Source: Stentor coeruleus
Lineage: Eukaryota; Ciliophora; Heterotrichea; Heterotrichida; Stentoridae
NCBI GenBank assembly: GCA_001970955.1
Contig: MPUH01001042.1
Location: 1 to 25,313, forward strand
Reading direction: 5' to 3'
Length of the DNA: 25,313 nt
The translations under genes and the position numbers were made by a program. Shown one piece after another: positions 1 to 10,019 of this stretch. Below the pieces are notes generated by a model that did no database searches, was not told where the DNA came from, and worked only from the letters and a program-made list of their open reading frames with translations. The stretch's first letter is position 1; each line of letters starts with the position of its first letter.

Positions 1-153
1 TATGCTGCTGGGAAATTACATGCTGGAGACCTTAAGCCAGCTATTTCACGGCTTATAAATGAGATGATACAACCTGTGAGAGACCATTTCCAAAATGACC
101 CATATGCTCGTGAGCTTTACAATAAAGTTAAAAGCTATCAAATTACTAGATAA
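1..153 (+). CDS. Tyrosyl-tRNA synthetase, C-terminal end only (partial)
   Basis: Frame 1 is open from the first base to a TAA at 151-153 and gives the last 50 residues of a protein. Key segments are KLHAGDLKPAI, then INEMIQPVRDHF, then a basic tail KVKSYQITR. This pattern (GDLK, a helix ending in QPVRDHF, then KxKSYxxT) is, from my knowledge of the family, the C-terminal end of the anticodon-binding region of eukaryotic cytosolic tyrosyl-tRNA synthetase, and resembles the plant form. The enzyme charges tRNA-Tyr with tyrosine using ATP in the cytosol. The catalytic domain with its HIGH and KMSKS motifs lies upstream of the window and cannot be checked. No EMAPII-like extension follows, since the protein stops right after the KSYQITR tail. 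Confidence 0.88.
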   Translation, partial: YAAGKLHAGDLKPAISRLINEMIQPVRDHFQNDPYARELYNKVKSYQITR

Positions 154-1471
154 GATAGGTAATTAAGATATAAAATCGATATTGTGTGAATAGTTGTGAT
201 AATAAATAGGATGCTAAGATATAAAGTTTATTTATGAGTTTGGCTATGGATATGAGTTTTATGATTATTGGAAAATAGGACAAGCTACAATGTGAAAGGT
301 AAAATTTTGTCTGGCTATCTAAGACTGTGAGCTTGACAATTTTCTTGCTGATGGAGGATTTGGTTTAGCTTTAGGGCTTAGATATAGAAATTATATTAAA
401 AGTTTGTGTATATCTGGGTTTATTAGAAAAAAAAATTTCCCTTATATTTGAATGATAATGAGTTTTCTGATAGTCATTAGTATTTTAATGATTAGAGAAT
501 ATAATTTGACTTATACTAAGATTATAGAGGGCGTTAGTTGATAAACTTTGAGAATTTAGTATTGATATTGTGGGTTATAATAATAATATTATAAAATCAT
601 AGTGAAATTGTGTTTTGGATAGTACTGAAAGTTTTATATATAGGCCAAAGAATGATGTTATCAACTACAGAAGATTTTATTAGGAATTATGAATTTAAGT
701 TTGAAAACTATGTGTTTTTAACGTGTGAGTATTATGATTTGAATTTATTTAAAAATATTATTGTTATTGTACAAAAGAATTTTTTGGAAATTACACCAGA
801 GAATTATATGTATGAGGTAGGAGATAGGAGGTATTTAGGATGGGGGGAATTGTTATTTATAAGAATAATAATGTTAGCATTAAATGGGTTTTTGGTATCC
901 CGTTTTTTCGGGAGTTTTATATTGTATTCAATTACTCTGAGCCTTCAGTTATCATGTATCCTTCTATAAGAAGTAGAGAAGTTTTTGATAGATCTAAATC
1001 AATGCATAGATGGATTATAATAACTATCTTCACTTTAAGTAGTTTTGATATCAGTTTCATTGTTTATTGTATATGCTCTTTATTTTAAAAATACTCATAG
1101 ATGGCTTAATACAAGTATTAGAATTAGAGCTGCTAACTAGTTATGCGATATTTTAAGTAATAAATGAAGGAGTTTAAAAAGAGAGATTAAATCATCATCA
1201 ACCCTAACAAAATTCCCTAACCTTACACACAAAACTAACTCCTCCAAAATCCTACAAATTTTCATCACTTTAAAAACCTTCATTCTAAATCCCTCCTCAT
1301 TTCCACACCCTCTCTTAAAAACTTCTAAAATCCTCCATAAATCTAATCCTATACCTTCCTTCATCCAAACAAATCATCAATCAAATCTCTATCATCATCA
1401 ATCTAAACTTCACATACCGGTTCAAATTTCTAAATTCTAAAATTCTAAATCACCATAAAATAATTTAATAA
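154..1471. other. Intergenic, C-poor then G-poor, no supported gene
   Basis: There are 1.3 kb between the TyrRS stop and the LITAF-like start. From about 154 to 1140 the plus strand is rich in G, T and A and poor in C. Around 1140-1190 it flips abruptly to a C-rich, G-poor tract that runs to the ATG at 1472. Short open frames at 610-969 and 840-1088 (+) and 1137-1364 (-) have skewed composition and no recognisable domain, so I do not call them genes. No tRNA, snRNA or hairpin was recognised. Confidence 0.6.
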
Positions 1472-2221
1472 ATGAACACATCCAGCGCGGGAAGAAGACA
1501 AAGAATTCATTCTCTAAACTCAGCAACAATAAACGCTTTACAATCCTCATGCAAATCTAAAGCAAATTGCCCAACACCAAGATACTCATCATTTAATATC
1601 GACTCAGTCCTCGCTCCATTATCAACTGTCCAACCTTCAAAGCCTTTTAAATTCCTAAGTTTTGAAAGCTCGACTCCAAGTGTAAAACATAGACGCCAGC
1701 CAAGTATGCTTATAAAAAACGTTGACCAAATATATAGTTTTACTAATGATGAGAATTTTAGTTCTGATGAAGTTAGTGATGAAGAATGCATATCAGGAAT
1801 AGCTAAAAATCAAAAAAACTCAATTTTTGCTTCGACTACAGATCAGAAGAACTCAGCTTGTAGTTCAATATTGAAGAAATCTGGTTTAGAAGATGAGAAT
1901 AGTAAATTTGACACGACGATTATTGGGGACAATTCTATGACGAAACCTGATGAACATTTTTTAACGTTAGGGATGAATAATGATGATGATGGAAGGGAAA
2001 CACCTTTAGGAATAGTCCCAAAGCGCATGTTTTGTGAAAAATGCAATATGGAAACGACTACTGTTGTGTCTTTGAAAATGCCCACGCTGCCATTTTGGAG
2101 AGTTATGTGCTGTATTGGCAGTGTTACTGATACTTGCTCTGATTTGGAGAATATAGATAAATTCCAAGAATACCAGCACAGGTGTAGGAAATGTAAATTG
2201 CTTCTCAGCCAGAAGGGTTGA
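1472..2221 (+). CDS. LITAF-like zinc-ribbon protein
   Basis: A 249-residue protein. The first ~180 residues are Ser/Asn/Lys-rich, probably disordered, with an acidic stretch near residues 85-105. The C-terminal 65 residues hold CEKC (about 188-191), a stretch with a short hydrophobic core LPFWRVMCCIGSV (about 206-218), and HRCRKC (about 236-241). The arrangement CxxC - ~45 residues - HxCxxC is that of LITAF/SIMPLE domains. In that family the two knuckles form one zinc site and the hydrophobic part inserts as a monotopic anchor in the cytosolic face of late endosomes or lysosomes. Here the hydrophobic core is short and followed by acidic residues, so the match is imperfect. The stop is TGA at 2219-2221, one indication of the standard code. 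The gene has no intron. Upstream lies a G-poor tract of about 300 nt. Seen: the cysteine pattern. Inferred: endomembrane location. Confidence 0.62.
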   Translation: MNTSSAGRRQRIHSLNSATINALQSSCKSKANCPTPRYSSFNIDSVLAPLSTVQPSKPFKFLSFESSTPSVKHRRQPSMLIKNVDQIYSFTNDENFSSDEVSDEECISGIAKNQKNSIFASTTDQKNSACSSILKKSGLEDENSKFDTTIIGDNSMTKPDEHFLTLGMNNDDDGRETPLGIVPKRMFCEKCNMETTTVVSLKMPTLPFWRVMCCIGSVTDTCSDLENIDKFQEYQHRCRKCKLLLSQKG

Positions 2222-2952
2222 GTATATAATTAGTAATTATATATTGAAAATAATAAATAAAATATTTCGCCTAAGAATAAGTTTTAAAGAAAATTATAAT
2301 ATATTTGAGAGTAATAATATGTGTTTTGTGGTAGTAGATTATTTTAGGATGTAGTTTGAAATTATGTTTAAGGATGATAAAGATTGCGGGAATTTCATTT
2401 TGAGTTTTATAGAACGATATAATATTAAAAAGTATGGTTTATTTGAGATAATTAAGATGTAAATTTTTTATATGAATTGTGGTAGGTTTATGATTTTATT
2501 AGAATGATTTAGCTTAAAACTATTTTTTCTCTAAGTTTGTTTTGGTGAAAATATTAAGCTCCTATTTATAGCCCTTTGATGTTTTTTATGTTTGCTATAA
2601 AAGGTATTATAAAAAAATTACTATCTCTAATTATCCAATTAAGCTAAAACTATTTTTCCACAATAAATCCCATCCTATCTATTATTATTTACAAATATCA
2701 CCCATCCTCACTACCCATCAAAATAAATCCATCATATTCCTCACAAAACCTTAACCTTTTCATAATTTCCTCATCCTAAAAACCAAACCTACACCTTCTT
2801 CACAAATTCTACCACTAAAACCGAAAACTCTCAAATCTCCCAAAACCTTCCCTAAAATAATTTTCAACCCATATCAAATACCTATCATTCAACCTTCATT
2901 ATTCACATTACAAATAACCCTACTATCTTCATACTAATAAATAAAAATATCA
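2222..2952. other. Intergenic between two + genes, skew flips in the middle
   Basis: Here 731 nt lie between the LITAF-like stop and the LAMTOR5-like start. The left part (about 2222-2620) is C-poor on the plus strand. The right part (about 2630-2952) is G-poor with many CCT/CAT words. No ORF, RNA gene or repeat could be supported. Confidence 0.6.
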
Positions 2953-3234
2953 ATGCAAGACCTATTCCGACAACTGGAGCAAAAATTGGAAGTGACTTGT
3001 GCTGACGAGGGTGTCAAAGGGGCGCTTTTCGGTAACAGTAGTGGGTTCTGTGTGGCAAGTAACAAATTGTCACCAAGTTTAGCAGGGTCAGCCTATGCCT
3101 TGTTGAATAAAGCAAGCAAACTTGCAAGAGTCCCAGGCGAACATCCAACAGTCCATGTAGAAGGTCATAGCGACGTTTACCTAATAAAAGGCAACGACGA
3201 TTACTTTATTTTAGCTAAAAAAAACAGAAATTAA
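2953..3234 (+). CDS. LAMTOR5-like Ragulator subunit (roadblock fold)
   Basis: A compact 93-residue protein, the usual length for LAMTOR5 (HBXIP), which is about 91 residues. It starts with an amphipathic helix (MQDLFRQLEQKLE). It continues with GVKGALFGNSSGFCVAS, matching the family's strand-turn-strand with a D/N-S-x-G turn. Then come a central helix (LAGSAYALLNKASKLA), HPTVHVEG, and a final strand pair DVYLIKGNDDYFILAKK. In the known family this roadblock/LC7-fold subunit joins the pentameric Ragulator on the lysosome, which anchors Rag GTPases and mTORC1. Other roadblock-family proteins of similar size are the main alternative. The base composition is less AT-rich than its surroundings, as for a conserved gene. 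Its stop is only 4 nt from the stop of the convergent TPR gene, so the 3' UTRs must overlap. Confidence 0.7.
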   Translation: MQDLFRQLEQKLEVTCADEGVKGALFGNSSGFCVASNKLSPSLAGSAYALLNKASKLARVPGEHPTVHVEGHSDVYLIKGNDDYFILAKKNRN

Positions 3235-3238
3235 GCAA

Positions 3239-5805
3239 CTAGTTACACCCTAAAACACGATACTCTTTTAAAGCCATTTGGACTTTTTCACTCATTTCAG
3301 TTAACCCAAGTTGAAAAAGCATACACAAGCATTCTTGAAATGTTTGAGAAGCTTGCTGGTATTGCTCATTGTGATGATAAAGAACACCCATCCAATAAAT
3401 TGCTTTGACTTTTATTTTTTCATCAGTTTCGATACCTTCTTTCATCCAATAATGATGGAGAATCAGGAAATCGTGCATTGCTAAAAGCCCATCATCAACA
3501 CCAATTTTATACTTCGCGCTGATTTTACCGATTTTGTAGAGGAAAAGGTAGTGGATTGATACAGAAAACCCTGGATTTGCATTGTCACCTATAGGTGTGC
3601 GAGAAAACCTAGCTTTAGGTAAAGGTTCAGGTGTTCTCGACCCTAAAAACTGGTTATCTTCATTAAGAATAGCTCTTGATTTCTGTATATCATCTTCCCC
3701 TTCTCCAATAATCAAAGAGCTTAAATTCCTTTTCGAACACAACAACTGAATTCTTTGAAACTTCAAATCTTCATGAGTCCTAATATCTTTAAACTTCGCT
3801 ACAATTTGTGGTGTATTAATCAAATCCTCAATCGTATTTGCTTGTTGTAATATTCTTGTATATAATAAATCTGGTATATAAGATGCTGGTTGTACTTGTG
3901 CTAAGCATTTATATATAAGTATTGCTTTATGTACATTGTTAAGTTTAATCAAAGATTTAGCAAAAATCATATGAACTTCAAGCCAAACCTGTACTGGTAT
4001 CGATGGACTCCGGCATTTATTTATCATTTTTTCGCATATTTTTTTAATACTCGCATAGTCACTTTCTTGTCTTAAAAGTTTGACCATAAGGAAAAATGAT
4101 TTCATTTGAACTCTTGTTGTTTTAAATGAATTATATAAAGCTTTTAAAGCATCATCTTTGTAGTCAAATTTCCATAATGCTTGAGATTCAAGCATTTCTC
4201 CATATAATTTGTCACATTCTTTGACTATTTTTACTAATGTAGAAAATTCTTCAATCATACCACTTTGGAAGTTTTTAAGAATATATTTGATTCTATTAAA
4301 AACTTCGATATTTATATAGCAGGTTCNATTTGATTCTATTAAAAACTTCGATATTTATATAGCAGGTTCCAAGAAGATTTTTAAGTTCTTCAATTTTAGT
4401 GTAGGTGCGTTTTTCTAAGGTTGGGTCTTCTAATTTGCTTTCTATATCTTTAGAGAAGTGAATAAGAGCTTTTTTGATAGATTTAAAAGCTAAGATACGT
4501 NCCAAGAAGATTTTTAAGTTCTTCAATTTTAGTGTAGGTGCGTTTTTCTAAGGTTGGGTCTTCTAGTTTGCTTTCTATATCTTTAGAGAAGTGAATAAGA
4601 GCTTTTTTGATAGATTTAAAAGCTAAGATACGCTCATAAAGCCGAAGATAAGCTTTAGCAAGCCAATAGTAAATATGCCCATGACGATTTTCAGAGCAGA
4701 TATTTAAACATTCTTTTAATGAACCTATTGCACTTCCTAAGAAAATATCATCTCCACTTTTTATACAAAGTCTAGCATAGTGATATAAGTATATAATATA
4801 AACTGATCGTCTTGTGTACTCAACTTGTAAAAGCTCAATAGCTTGTTTTATATTCTTGACCTTATGCAAACTTCTAGCATAATTCAAACTTATAAGCACT
4901 TCATAATCTTTCATTTCCTTTATAGACAAGTAAGCTTTTTCTATAACCCTAAGCGACTTTTCATAATCCTTAGTAAAATAATAATAGAAATTCCACATCA
5001 TAATAAATGCTTCAGGTTTATTCGGCCAGGCTTCAATCAGCGCCTTGAGTATTTTTTCAGCTTTTTTCTCATCAAAAAGCTGAGTCCAAGCCAAATACCC
5101 ATAATATTTATCCATTTTCAATATCTTACTCGCATAAAACTCCGGCCGTTCAATCTCTTTTCCCACTTCTAAAAAATCAGACATAGCGATTTTCATCAAA
5201 GCCCAATAAACTTCAATTTTCTGTATTTTTGCCATAAGAATTCCTAATTATTTCTTACGATAACACAAACTTTTGATTTTATAAGCTTGTTTTTTCGTTT
5301 TTAGACATAAGGATTTTATAACAATCAACCAAATTAGATATGAAATATCGTTAGGATCTGTTGATAATACTAATTTCAATTGTTGTAAAGCTAAAGTATA
5401 CTTGCCTTCATAACAGAATATTTTTGCTAAGCCAAAATGCCCTTCACTTGGGTTGTCAAGATTGGAGATTATGTTTAAACATGTTTGTTTGAATTTGACG
5501 ATTTCTATGTCTGGAAGAAGATTTCTTAAGGATTTGGCTATGAAGAGCATAAAACAATTTTGAACTTCGATTTGGGTATTGATTAGTGGGGTTTTGATGA
5601 TGATTATGTTACTACGTTTGTGTTGAAGTTTAGAGATTGAAGAGATGTGGACTTGGTGTGATAAGGGGGAGGCTTGGTGATCTTTCCTAAGTTTTGATTA
5701 CATTTTTTCGGTGATTATGGTGTTTTTTCGGTTTACACGGATTTTAGATGTGATGAAATGGAAAAAATCAGTTTTTTCTAAAGTGATCTGGCTTTTAGTT
5801 GACAT
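3239..5805 (-). CDS. TPR-repeat protein, three exons, broken by two assembly joins
   Basis: One gene reads through here once artefacts are removed. The start is taken as ATG at 5805-5803 (MSTKSQITLEK). A 15-nt intron lies at 5701-5687 and a second at 5258-5244. Both restore the frame across in-frame TAA codons. Single-N joins at 4501 and 4327 sit between duplicated overlaps (132 and 42 nt). Dropping one copy of each plus the N gives 2361 coding bases, exactly 787 codons (786 aa), and links LKNLLGTCYIN to FNRIKYILKNF and on to MIEEFSTLVK. TPR-type helical hairpins are visible: GHFGLAKIFCYEGKYTLALQ, then YWLAKAYLRLYERILAFKSI, and near the C-terminus AIYWMGVLYHHNEQYQQASQ. TPRs are protein-interaction scaffolds; candidates include intraflagellar, APC/C or trafficking components, but I cannot assign one. 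The stop is TAG. A later start at 5550 (MLFIAK) is the alternative if the first two exons are wrong. Confidence 0.75.
4285..4369. repeat. Assembly-overlap duplication around N at 4327
   Basis: The 42 nt at 4285-4326 are repeated at 4328-4369 with a single N between. Duplication plus N adds 43 nt and breaks the TPR frame. This is a contig join that failed to merge, not a biological repeat. Confidence 0.9.
4369..4633. repeat. Assembly-overlap duplication around N at 4501
   Basis: The 132 nt at 4369-4500 recur at 4502-4633 with at least two base differences (an A/G in the middle and the last base T/C). One N separates them. The added 133 nt break the TPR reading frame. The differences may be allelic or sequencing error. 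Confidence 0.9.
5244..5258 (-). other. 15-nt spliceosomal intron
   Basis: On the minus strand this reads GTAAGAAATAATTAG. Removal joins TGT TAT C|GA ATT CTT ATG, giving CYRILMAKIQ, and fuses the two TPR reading frames. It is a phase 1 intron; retention places an in-frame TAA inside it. Confidence 0.85.
5687..5701 (-). other. 15-nt spliceosomal intron near the 5' end of the TPR gene
   Basis: On the minus strand this reads GTAATCAAAACTTAG. It is a phase 2 intron splitting AT|G. Retention gives ATG followed at once by TAA. Removal connects the start at 5805 to an open frame that runs into the TPR region. Confidence 0.72.
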
Positions 5806-6221
5806 TTTAGTATTATAATTTGATTTATTATTTTTTTGTTAATGATTGATGAGATTGTGAAGAAGATTTATAGGTGTTAGGGTGTTATAATATTTAAGGC
5901 TGATTGGTTTATTATTAATTTATAAGAATAATGAGTATTGTAATTAATGCTCAAGGGTTATAGTTTTATATAAAACAATTTTATTTTAATATACTTTGAG
6001 TCTCAATCTTTTATAATGTTGACGCTATTAAGTTTTATATAAAAGCTAGGAATTCATGTTTAACTTTGTGATATTAATTTTTAAAATATTTATTATTACA
6101 ACTACTAACTATTTTTCTTCTTCTTTATTCTAAAATATCTGAATACTATTATTATAAAGAATATTTTATAATAGCATTCAGGGTAAATCAATCCATATTC
6201 AATGAAATGACCTAAATTATC
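5806..6221. other. Intergenic between two minus-strand genes
   Basis: This is 416 nt of AT-rich sequence. The half next to the TPR start is C-poor on the plus strand. The half next to the 3' end of the LRR gene contains the stem-loop at 6141-6179. No gene is supported. Confidence 0.55.
6141..6179 (-). other. Stem-loop 42 nt downstream of the LRR-gene stop
   Basis: On the minus strand the arms are GAATGCTATTAT and ATAATAGTATTC around a 15-nt loop. As RNA in the LRR-gene sense they pair over 12 bp with one G-U wobble. In the opposite sense the same position is an A-C mismatch, so the structure fits the LRR transcript better. It may be a 3'-end element; its function is inferred only from position. 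Confidence 0.4.
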
Positions 6222-9200
6222 CTAAATTATTTCTGCATTGTAATCGCAAGCTTCTTGAATGCAAGCCTTCTCATCATTACTAAGATCATAATACCCACTA
6301 TCAGTAAATATAACATTATAAGGGTTTGCAATTTCAATCATATTGCATACAGTTTTTCCTCCATCGTTAAAAATTTTTTTATTCCCAGTTAAATCAATAG
6401 TATCTAACCCATTTCTAATGACAATAGGCAAGAATTCTAAATCATTTTCTTTAAAATCGCAATTACCAATAACCAGTCTTCCACCATTATAACCATCAGT
6501 TATTTCCTTAACATTCCACCAGTATTCATGAAACCTTATATATGTTAATTTACTATATGAACTCCAACATATCAAATCTTCAAAAATAGAACTATGAATT
6601 TCCTCAGTATTATTTACTGTAAGTTTTTCTAAATTATGATATAATTTAGACTCGAAATCTTCATTTGATGCATAATACAAAGAGTTTATTTTTAGTGATG
6701 CTTTTAAAATATGCGGATTAGAAAAATAATAAAACTCATCAACATATTCGCCAAGCAAACTTGAAGGATATTCATTATTAATAAGAATCAATTTTACGAT
6801 TTTCTTTTGCTTATATAATTTGATAAATTTTTCAGGATCATTTGATACTGGGAACTTATTTTTTTCAAGGATAAGCGCTTTAAGATTAGGCGAGCTTATT
6901 ATCAATGCTAGTTTTTCAAATTTGATTTTAATTTTATAGAGTTTTAAGATTGTCAGGGAATCAAGTGATCTTAAGCTTTTAGATATGATTTTAGTGTTTT
7001 CGGAATTTAAGCTAACTCTTGTTAGAGATAGTTTTTTAAGAGAGGTTAATTCAGATAAGCAATTTAAAGCAAATTTAGTTTTGTTTGGTGTTAGGTCAAA
7101 TTTTTTATTATCAATATTTAGTTCGGTTTTATCAGATCCTAAACCGTGAAAAATTTCCTCAATCTGATGGTGATGATATTTTTTGAATATCTCTGAAATA
7201 ATAATAGGCATAATATTAATAAAACGATTTTCTCCTGTTTGGCAATATCCAGAACTGAAATCATTAAAATCTTCTTGCTCATTTTTGATGAAATTATATT
7301 CTTTTGTTAAAGCAATATCATCACCTTGTTTAAAATTATTAAGATTTACGGAATTCAATTTTCTAATGTTTTTATTGATTTCTAATAATTTTAGCATTTC
7401 TAGACTGTAATGATATGAGTTTTCTATAGGAAAGTTTACTTCAATACTATCAAGATTTTTATTATTTTTTACTATTCCTCTCATGCAATTGATGAATTTT
7501 AAATAATGATAATTCTCACAGCTTTTACTCATATCATCATACAATATTGTAAGCTTTTTCAAATTTTGTTTGAGTTTTATAACTGAAAGCAATTTACAAA
7601 TTAAATCAACATCGATGTTATCGTCATCATCTGATTTTATTTTTGATATGTAGAGTTTAAATATCTGCAATGAGTTATTATTTTTTATACAGTTTATAAG
7701 AGATATAAACTCTGGCTTGGTAGCATTCATACTGATAAACTTTATAATTAATAAATTCTCTAGGACTGAAGTAGGATTATGAATGTTAAGTGAAGAAATA
7801 TATTGAATTGCAACTAATTCCTGCTCTGATATAGTTGATTTTTTAATATTAGCAAATCGATCATTTGTTGTTTTGGGGCGAAAGAAAACAATCTCTAATA
7901 ACTTGAGTTTTGGGCAGAAAGCAGATAAAATAGCAGATATAATAAAAGGACTTTGAGATGAAACTGAAAAAAGGATTTTTAAACTTTCTAAGTTTGGAAG
8001 CCCTTCGAATATTTTCAAGACTGGAAAATGTATCGCTCTTATTAGAGTTTGTTTTAGGTCAAGACTTTTCATATCTGTAATTCTAGATGCTACTAAACCC
8101 AATAATATCGAAGTTGTATAATGCTCATTATCTAGTGTCCCACGTGCTAAGTTTTTTGAAAAAAATTTCTCATAATTATTGGCAGTTACTTCTTCAACCA
8201 TCTCTTTTTGAGGGATTTTAAGTAATCTCATAAAAACTTCATAAAATAAAGTTGGATTAGCGCCATAATGATACCTGAAAATAGGGACATAAATTTTACC
8301 TTCTATGCAGCTTTTTATATTAAACTTGAAAAAGAATTCCAATTTTCCATTACGAGCACTTCTTAATATTACCTCACTCAAAGATTCAATAACACTATAT
8401 GGGCAATGATCCAAATAAACAAAAAGTTTAGTAATATTCGATTTCTCAAGCATACTATCTAAAGCTTCAACATATTGCTCACAGCTCTCTAAATCATTCA
8501 CAGCACTTGAAAACAATAGAAAATCTACAATATTTGTATTTTCTATAATAGGAAATATACGTAAAGCTAATTTGACAGAAGATAAATTTATTAAAACACC
8601 TAGCAAATGTAATGATCTCAAAGTTCTGCTAAATGTTAATGCTTGAAGAAAATTCGAGAATTCTAAAACTGAAGAATTAATATGCAAAGATTGCAGTTTT
8701 TCTGAAGTGATGAGTAATTCTGAGAGATTATTTATTGTTTCTCTATTTAACTTTAAGCTACAAGGAAGTTTAAGTTTTTTTAAATATGAACAGAATATCA
8801 TTGTTCCAGGTCTATAAGATTCTGCTAAAGATTTGGCATTCATAAATTTTACACTGAATTCTTGAATTGTACTACATATAAGCATATTAATTATATCTGG
8901 AATATCATGTGCGTTAATTTGCTCATATTGAACTGCAAGTGAAATTTTTTTTAATCTTGTAACAAATTCTTTGTTGTTTATGATTTCATTTTTCAGCATT
9001 TCCAAAATTGAATTAGCGATAGCGTAATCTTTATACAACGTAATTTTTAGTGCTTTTAAAGATTTGAACTGAGACAAAAAATTTGGGTAATCAAATGCAG
9101 ATTCATTATAAGCAAGGACGTTTAGGTATTTCACAGTGTTTAATATAGCGAGATCCTGAAAAATCAAAGGGAATGTTTCAATAAAGCAATAATTTTCTTC

Positions 9201-9593
9201 TTTTTCAGGTTTGAAAAATAGTGTCAAATTTTTAATCTTTTTATAGTCATGGAAAAAGCTCAAGAATTTTTCCGAATTTTTCATAAAGGGTTTATTCTTG
9301 TCATTAAATGCAATTCTTATTTGGAATATGATTTCTTTTAAACTTGGGGCATATTCCTTTACTAATTTGCGTAAATATTGATTGACCTGAGCTAATCCAC
9401 GAGGGATAATTGGGTAATGGATGAATCGGAATATTTTGAACCAAAGAAACTTTGTAAGATGATATCCTTTATGATGTTTATTAGTACGGGTTAAGTTTAA
9501 AGCTTTACTATTTTGTGATTCTGGGATTTCAAATGATAATTCTTTTAAATCTTGTTCTTGAGTGATTTCTGAATCTTGCTTAGGCTTATCCAT
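6222..9593 (-). CDS. F-box-like leucine-rich-repeat protein, very long
   Basis: A single uninterrupted frame of 1123 residues, TAG stop. Residues ~43-80 (HLTKFLWFKIFRFIHYP... then GLAQVNQYLRKLV) look like an F-box: a Leu/Trp/Ile helix, an aromatic-rich middle and VNxxLRxL. The rest is rich in irregular leucine-rich repeats of the form LxxLxLxx(N/C)xL, for example SLKALKITLYKDY, TLRSLHLLGVLIN, SLKKLSLTRVSLN and SLTILKLYKIKI. The C-terminal part has a clear DTIDLTGNKKI repeat. F-box/LRR proteins commonly act as substrate receptors of SCF ubiquitin ligases, the LRR arc binding the target. Here the F-box match is by eye and moderate; a plain LRR protein is the alternative. No intron was needed. 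A stem-loop lies just past the stop. Confidence 0.65.
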   Translation of the reverse strand: MDKPKQDSEITQEQDLKELSFEIPESQNSKALNLTRTNKHHKGYHLTKFLWFKIFRFIHYPIIPRGLAQVNQYLRKLVKEYAPSLKEIIFQIRIAFNDKNKPFMKNSEKFLSFFHDYKKIKNLTLFFKPEKEENYCFIETFPLIFQDLAILNTVKYLNVLAYNESAFDYPNFLSQFKSLKALKITLYKDYAIANSILEMLKNEIINNKEFVTRLKKISLAVQYEQINAHDIPDIINMLICSTIQEFSVKFMNAKSLAESYRPGTMIFCSYLKKLKLPCSLKLNRETINNLSELLITSEKLQSLHINSSVLEFSNFLQALTFSRTLRSLHLLGVLINLSSVKLALRIFPIIENTNIVDFLLFSSAVNDLESCEQYVEALDSMLEKSNITKLFVYLDHCPYSVIESLSEVILRSARNGKLEFFFKFNIKSCIEGKIYVPIFRYHYGANPTLFYEVFMRLLKIPQKEMVEEVTANNYEKFFSKNLARGTLDNEHYTTSILLGLVASRITDMKSLDLKQTLIRAIHFPVLKIFEGLPNLESLKILFSVSSQSPFIISAILSAFCPKLKLLEIVFFRPKTTNDRFANIKKSTISEQELVAIQYISSLNIHNPTSVLENLLIIKFISMNATKPEFISLINCIKNNNSLQIFKLYISKIKSDDDDNIDVDLICKLLSVIKLKQNLKKLTILYDDMSKSCENYHYLKFINCMRGIVKNNKNLDSIEVNFPIENSYHYSLEMLKLLEINKNIRKLNSVNLNNFKQGDDIALTKEYNFIKNEQEDFNDFSSGYCQTGENRFINIMPIIISEIFKKYHHHQIEEIFHGLGSDKTELNIDNKKFDLTPNKTKFALNCLSELTSLKKLSLTRVSLNSENTKIISKSLRSLDSLTILKLYKIKIKFEKLALIISSPNLKALILEKNKFPVSNDPEKFIKLYKQKKIVKLILINNEYPSSLLGEYVDEFYYFSNPHILKASLKINSLYYASNEDFESKLYHNLEKLTVNNTEEIHSSIFEDLICWSSYSKLTYIRFHEYWWNVKEITDGYNGGRLVIGNCDFKENDLEFLPIVIRNGLDTIDLTGNKKIFNDGGKTVCNMIEIANPYNVIFTDSGYYDLSNDEKACIQEACDYNAEII

Positions 9594-10019
9594 AAATTTA
9601 TGGTTATGATATGCACTTGATATCTAAAGGCGATTAAGATGATTTATATATATTGTTTCTTATTTATTATATAAAACTTAGTTCACTGCAAATTATCCAG
9701 AGAGCTAAGTTTATTTTACAGCATTTAGCTTATTAATCCAAAAATTTAAATAGCTCAGGTTTTATATAATTCAAATAAGTTTATAGTGTTACTTAAAGAG
9801 ACTTAATTAGACAATTCTAAAAAGTAATTTTTGAATTGAAAATAAGGGCCATCAAATTAAATAAAAATAAACTTATGATAGCTTCAATCAATAAAGGTAG
9901 CACTTGGAAATTGTAAATCAAACTTTTGCTTATACTCGCTAAATTAAAAAATAATTTTTAGATTGCCTAAGGGATAATCTATTAATAAACACTGCTTTTT
10001 ATATTTTAATTTAAGACAA

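Noticed and set aside
610-1088. Overlapping + strand ORFs of 119 and 82 codons
   Set aside because: They lie in C-poor intergenic DNA, where stop-free stretches arise from composition; no domain, no good start context and no homology recognised.
1202-1217. CCCTAACA-like words resembling a ciliate telomere repeat
   Set aside because: One full unit and one partial word only, in a C-rich tract where such words are expected; no array.
1137-1364. Minus-strand ORF of 75 codons
   Set aside because: It is the reverse of the G-poor upstream tract of the LITAF-like gene; the composition explains its Lys/Glu/Gly/Leu-rich translation.
1507-2085. Minus-strand ORFs opposite the LITAF-like gene
   Set aside because: Shadow frames of a gene with a recognisable cysteine pattern on the other strand.
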